Source: Arthrobacter sp. Bi26 (GTDB lineage: Bacteria > Actinomycetota > Actinomycetes > Actinomycetales > Micrococcaceae). Taken from it: a stretch of 58,894 nucleotides of DNA. Under the pieces are notes generated by a model that was given only the letters and a program-made list of their open reading frames with translations, did no database searches and was not told where the DNA came from. Numbering within the stretch: the first letter of the stretch is position 1; each line of letters begins with the position of its first letter. The position numbers and the translations under genes are program-made. The DNA is taken from assembly GCF_918697925.1 (NCBI RefSeq), contig NZ_CAKKMF010000025.1, positions 1 through 58,894 on the forward strand, read 5' to 3'. Shown one piece after another: positions 56,309 to 58,894 of this stretch.

Positions 56309-57796
56309 TTAGGCGTTCTGCGGGAAGCCGAGGTTGATGCCGCCGTGGCTTGGATCCAGCCAGCGGGAGGTGACGGCCTTGCCGCGGGTGAAGAAACCGA
56401 CGCCCTCGGTGCCGTGGGCGTGGGTATCCCCGAACAGCGAGTTCTTCCAGCCGCCGAAGGAGTAGTAGGCCATGGGGACCGGAACGGGGACGTTGATGCC
56501 CACCATGCCCACCTCCACTTCGTTCTCGAAGCGCCGCGCCGCGCCGCCGTCGTTGGTGAAGATGGCGGTGCCGTTGCCGTATGGGTTGCCGTTGATCATC
56601 TCGAGCGCCTCGTCGTAGCTGTCAACGCGGAGCACGGACAGGACCGGTCCAAAGATCTCGTCCTGATAGATGGACATGTCCGGAGTCACCTTGTCGAAAA
56701 GCGTGGGTCCGACGAAGAAGCCGTCACCTTCCGCGTCGGCGGCGATGTTGCGGCCGTCGACGACGAGTTGGGCACCGGCAGCTTCGCCGGCATCAATGTA
56801 GCCGGCAACCTTGTCCCGGTGCTGGGCCGTCACCAGCGGGCCCATGTCGCAGCCGCGCAGCCCGTCGCCGGTGCGCAGGGAAGCCGCACGCTGGGCAATC
56901 TTGTCCACCAGTTCATCGGCGATTTCGCCCACCGCGAGCAGGGCAGAGATGGCCATGCAACGTTCGCCCGCCGATCCGAATCCGGCATTGATGGCGGCGT
57001 CGGCGGCCAGGTCCAGATCGGCGTCGGGCAGCACGATCATGTGGTTCTTGGCTCCGCCAAGGGCCTGGACGCGCTTTCCGTTGGCCGTCGCGGTCTGATA
57101 GACGTACTTGGCGATCGGGGTGGAGCCGACGAAGGAGACGGCTTTGATGTCCGGGTGGTTGAGCAAGGCGTCGACGGCCACCTTGTCGCCGTGCAGGACG
57201 TTGAACACGCCGTCCGGCAGGCCGGCTTCTTTCCAGAGTTCGGCCATCCAGTTCACCGCCGTGGGGTCCTTTTCGCTGGGCTTGACGACGACCGTGTTGC
57301 CGGCGGCGATGGCAAGCGGGAAGAACCACATCGGCACCATGGCCGGGAAGTTGAACGGGCTGATGACTGCGACCGGACCCAGGGCCTGGCGGATGGAGTG
57401 GACGTCCACGTTGGTGGACGCGTTCTCGGTGTAGCTGCCTTTGAGCAGATGGGGGATGCCGCAGGCGAACTCGACGACTTCCTGGCCCCGGGTGACTTCC
57501 CCGAGGGCATCGTCCAGGACTTTTCCGTGCTCGGAGGTGATGATGGCGGCGAGTTCGCCTTTGCGGGAGTTGAGCAGTTCGCGAAAGGCGAAGAGGATCT
57601 GGGTGCGGCGGGCAATCGAGGTGTCGCGCCATGCGGGGAATGCGGCCTTGGCCGCGGCAATGGCGGCGTGGCTCTCGTCCCGGCTCGCGAGCGAAACCTG
57701 GCCGGTGACCTTGCCCGTGGCCGGGTTGGTCACCGGGGCCGTGCGCGCGCCGGCGGGAACGTAGCTGCCGTTGATCCAGTGCTCGATGATGTTCAA
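56309..57796 (-). CDS. mmsA: CoA-acylating methylmalonate-semialdehyde dehydrogenase
   Basis: A 495-residue aldehyde dehydrogenase of the MmsA group, which converts malonate or methylmalonate semialdehyde with CoA and NAD to acetyl- or propionyl-CoA. ISPFNFPAMVPMWFFPLAIA, the active Cys in GSAGERCMAIS, and the group hallmark PVPVPMAYYSFGG are present. The start is a TTG at 57796 with GAGGAG upstream; no ATG or GTG fits better. First gene of the operon with the aminotransferase, divergent from pucR. Confidence 0.94.
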   Translation of the reverse strand: MNIIEHWINGSYVPAGARTAPVTNPATGKVTGQVSLASRDESHAAIAAAKAAFPAWRDTSIARRTQILFAFRELLNSRKGELAAIITSEHGKVLDDALGEVTRGQEVVEFACGIPHLLKGSYTENASTNVDVHSIRQALGPVAVISPFNFPAMVPMWFFPLAIAAGNTVVVKPSEKDPTAVNWMAELWKEAGLPDGVFNVLHGDKVAVDALLNHPDIKAVSFVGSTPIAKYVYQTATANGKRVQALGGAKNHMIVLPDADLDLAADAAINAGFGSAGERCMAISALLAVGEIADELVDKIAQRAASLRTGDGLRGCDMGPLVTAQHRDKVAGYIDAGEAAGAQLVVDGRNIAADAEGDGFFVGPTLFDKVTPDMSIYQDEIFGPVLSVLRVDSYDEALEMINGNPYGNGTAIFTNDGGAARRFENEVEVGMVGINVPVPVPMAYYSFGGWKNSLFGDTHAHGTEGVGFFTRGKAVTSRWLDPSHGGINLGFPQNA

Positions 57797-57871
57797 GGTT
57801 TCTCCTCATGCGGTATTCGGGGTGCGTTGAGTCCAGTGTCCCTACCGGGAGACGGCACCATAAGTGCCAGT

Positions 57872-57909
57872 GTGTAAGGAGAATCACAGCTTGGTTTACA
57901 CTGTGTAAA
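57872..57909. promoter_or_regulatory. Palindromic operator overlapping pucR -10 and start codon
   Basis: A perfect 15-bp palindrome TTTACAC-T-GTGTAAA (57895-57909) whose last base is the A of the pucR ATG. TACACT at 57897-57902 sits exactly where a -10 box would serve a leaderless message. A half-site GTGTAA occurs at 57872. Probably the binding site of the regulator itself, placed to control both pucR and mmsA. Confidence 0.65.
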
Positions 57910-58894
57910 TGTTGCCCACCGTCGGCTCGATCCTTGACCTTCCCGTTCTCCGCGAGGCCGCGCCGCTCCTGCTCGGCGGCGCCGGGGCCCTCGACAACCC
58001 CGTGCGCTGGGTCCACGTGAGCGAATTGCTCGACATTTCCGGGCTGCTGTCTGGCGGGGAGCTGGTGCTTACCACCGGACTGGAGCTGGAAAAGGAACCC
58101 GGGCTTACGGCGTCGTTCATCAGGTCCCTGGAGCAGGCGGCGGCGTCCGGCCTGATTGTTGAACTCGTCGGCGACAGGAAGCCCAGTTTGGATGCGCTGC
58201 GCGCGGCCGCGCTGGCCACGGCCATGCCCGTGATCGTGGTGGAGCGCCGCGTGCGGTTCGTGCAGGTCACCGAAATCGTGCACCGGATCATCGTCGCCGA
58301 ACAGCTGGAGCGGGTGGAACGCGCCCGCGACGTCCACGAGGCCTTCACGGTGCTGAGCCTGGAAAGCGCAGGGACTGGGCAGGTGGTGGACCAGGCAGCC
58401 GCCATGATCGGCGCCCCGGTGGTCCTGGAGGACCTCTCGCACCTCGTCCTCGCGTACTCGGCCGGGCAGCTGCGGACCATCGAACTGCTGGAGGACTGGG
58501 AGCGGCGGTCCAGGACCACGCCGGCGCCGCCCGGGACGGGCCGCACCGGGCCCGAGGCCTGGCTGCAGACGCCGGTTGGCGTGCGCGGGAACGTCTGGGG
58601 GCGGCTGGTGGTGCCGGTCCCCCTCGACGACGACGACGCGGCGGCCATGGTGCTGGAACGCGCGGCCCAGACCCTGGCGATCAACCGGCTCGCCGAACGG
58701 GACCGGCGGGAGCTGAGCCACCAGGCGCAGGCGGGGCTTCTCAACGCCCTCCGTCAGCCCCGCGGGCTGGGCGAGGACGAGGCGCAGGCCCGCGCCGCGG
58801 CGCTGGGACTCAGGCGGTCGCCGCACTACCTGCCAATTGTGTTCCGGAGCGGCGGAGCAGCCTATGGTCCCTCAGCAGGGGCAGGGGCAGGGGC
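57909..58894 (+). CDS. PucR-family transcriptional regulator (3' end outside window)
   Basis: 328 codons are visible and the frame is open at the window edge. The N-terminal PucR domain (about 1-125) reads TVGSILDLPVLREAAPLLLG then VRWVHVSELLDISGLLSGGE and VLTTGLEL. A middle region with FVQVTEIVHRIIVAEQLERV and a GAF-like segment follow. The C-terminal PucR_2 helix-turn-helix would lie beyond the window. PucR proteins activate catabolic operons for purines, GABA or other nitrogen compounds; here the divergent aminotransferase-mmsA pair is the obvious target. Probably translated from a leaderless message. Confidence 0.9.
   Translation, partial: MLPTVGSILDLPVLREAAPLLLGGAGALDNPVRWVHVSELLDISGLLSGGELVLTTGLELEKEPGLTASFIRSLEQAAASGLIVELVGDRKPSLDALRAAALATAMPVIVVERRVRFVQVTEIVHRIIVAEQLERVERARDVHEAFTVLSLESAGTGQVVDQAAAMIGAPVVLEDLSHLVLAYSAGQLRTIELLEDWERRSRTTPAPPGTGRTGPEAWLQTPVGVRGNVWGRLVVPVPLDDDDAAAMVLERAAQTLAINRLAERDRRELSHQAQAGLLNALRQPRGLGEDEAQARAAALGLRRSPHYLPIVFRSGGAAYGPSAGAGAG

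Noticed and set aside
55181..57877. 898-codon plus-strand open frame
   Set aside because: Antisense to the aminotransferase and mmsA genes.

Overview
The window is a high-GC actinobacterial chromosome segment around the replication origin. Gene order, codon bias and small lineage markers (CrgA, the DLW-39 peptide, a DUF3566 protein downstream of gyrA) point to Arthrobacter sensu lato (Arthrobacter, Pseudarthrobacter or relatives, Micrococcaceae). The species cannot be fixed from sequence alone.

Layout. 1-4.2 kb: end of the cell-wall/division cluster (a PASTA protein, PknB, TrpG-type amidotransferase, a tiny membrane protein, a beheaded class E sortase, CrgA). 4.3-11.7 kb: DNA glycosylase, a 1.15-kb gene-free stretch rich in DnaA boxes, rhomboid protease, cyclophilin, an amphipathic-repeat protein, GT2 glycosyltransferase, EamA transporter, cupin, tRNA-Ala, DLW-39 peptide and tRNA-Ile. 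11.7-23.7 kb, leftward: DUF3566-gyrA-gyrB-dciA-recF-gnd-dnaN-oriC-dnaA. 24.1-29.9 kb, rightward: rpmH-rnpA-yidD-yidC-jag-rsmG-parA-parB. 29.9-36.2 kb: a gene desert with seven parS sites, two arrays of about 12-bp GTGGATA repeats and a GC-rich tandem repeat. 36.3-44.4 kb: trxA, trxB, a pseudokinase-like membrane protein, murJ, a Nudix hydrolase, the CCA-adding enzyme and a histidine phosphatase. 44.4-58.9 kb: a non-coding island with tiny ORFs, a GT87-type membrane protein, an FAD oxidoreductase, an ABC exporter with a divergent two-component system, a lipoprotein PBP, and an aminotransferase/semialdehyde dehydrogenase operon divergent from a PucR regulator that runs off the end.

How it works together. 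DnaA, DnaN, RecF, DciA and gyrase serve initiation, fork loading and topology. ParA/ParB and nine parS sites form the segregation apparatus. The RnpA-YidD-YidC-Jag block serves RNA processing and membrane insertion. PknB, CrgA, MurJ and the pseudokinase-like protein belong to the kinase-regulated wall-synthesis circuit.

Most notable: DnaA boxes lie in four separate places. These are the dnaA-dnaN gap, the dnaA-rpmH gap, a cluster about 16 kb away between tag and the rhomboid gene, and near-helically spaced GTGGATA arrays inside the parS desert. This suggests a dispersed origin/centromere architecture. Also notable: a parS site forming the hairpin of the parB terminator, a possible ATT-initiated gene overlapping trpG, a truncated sortase, and a palindrome overlapping the -10 and start codon of a probably leaderless pucR gene. 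All functional assignments are by reading motifs; no database search was possible.
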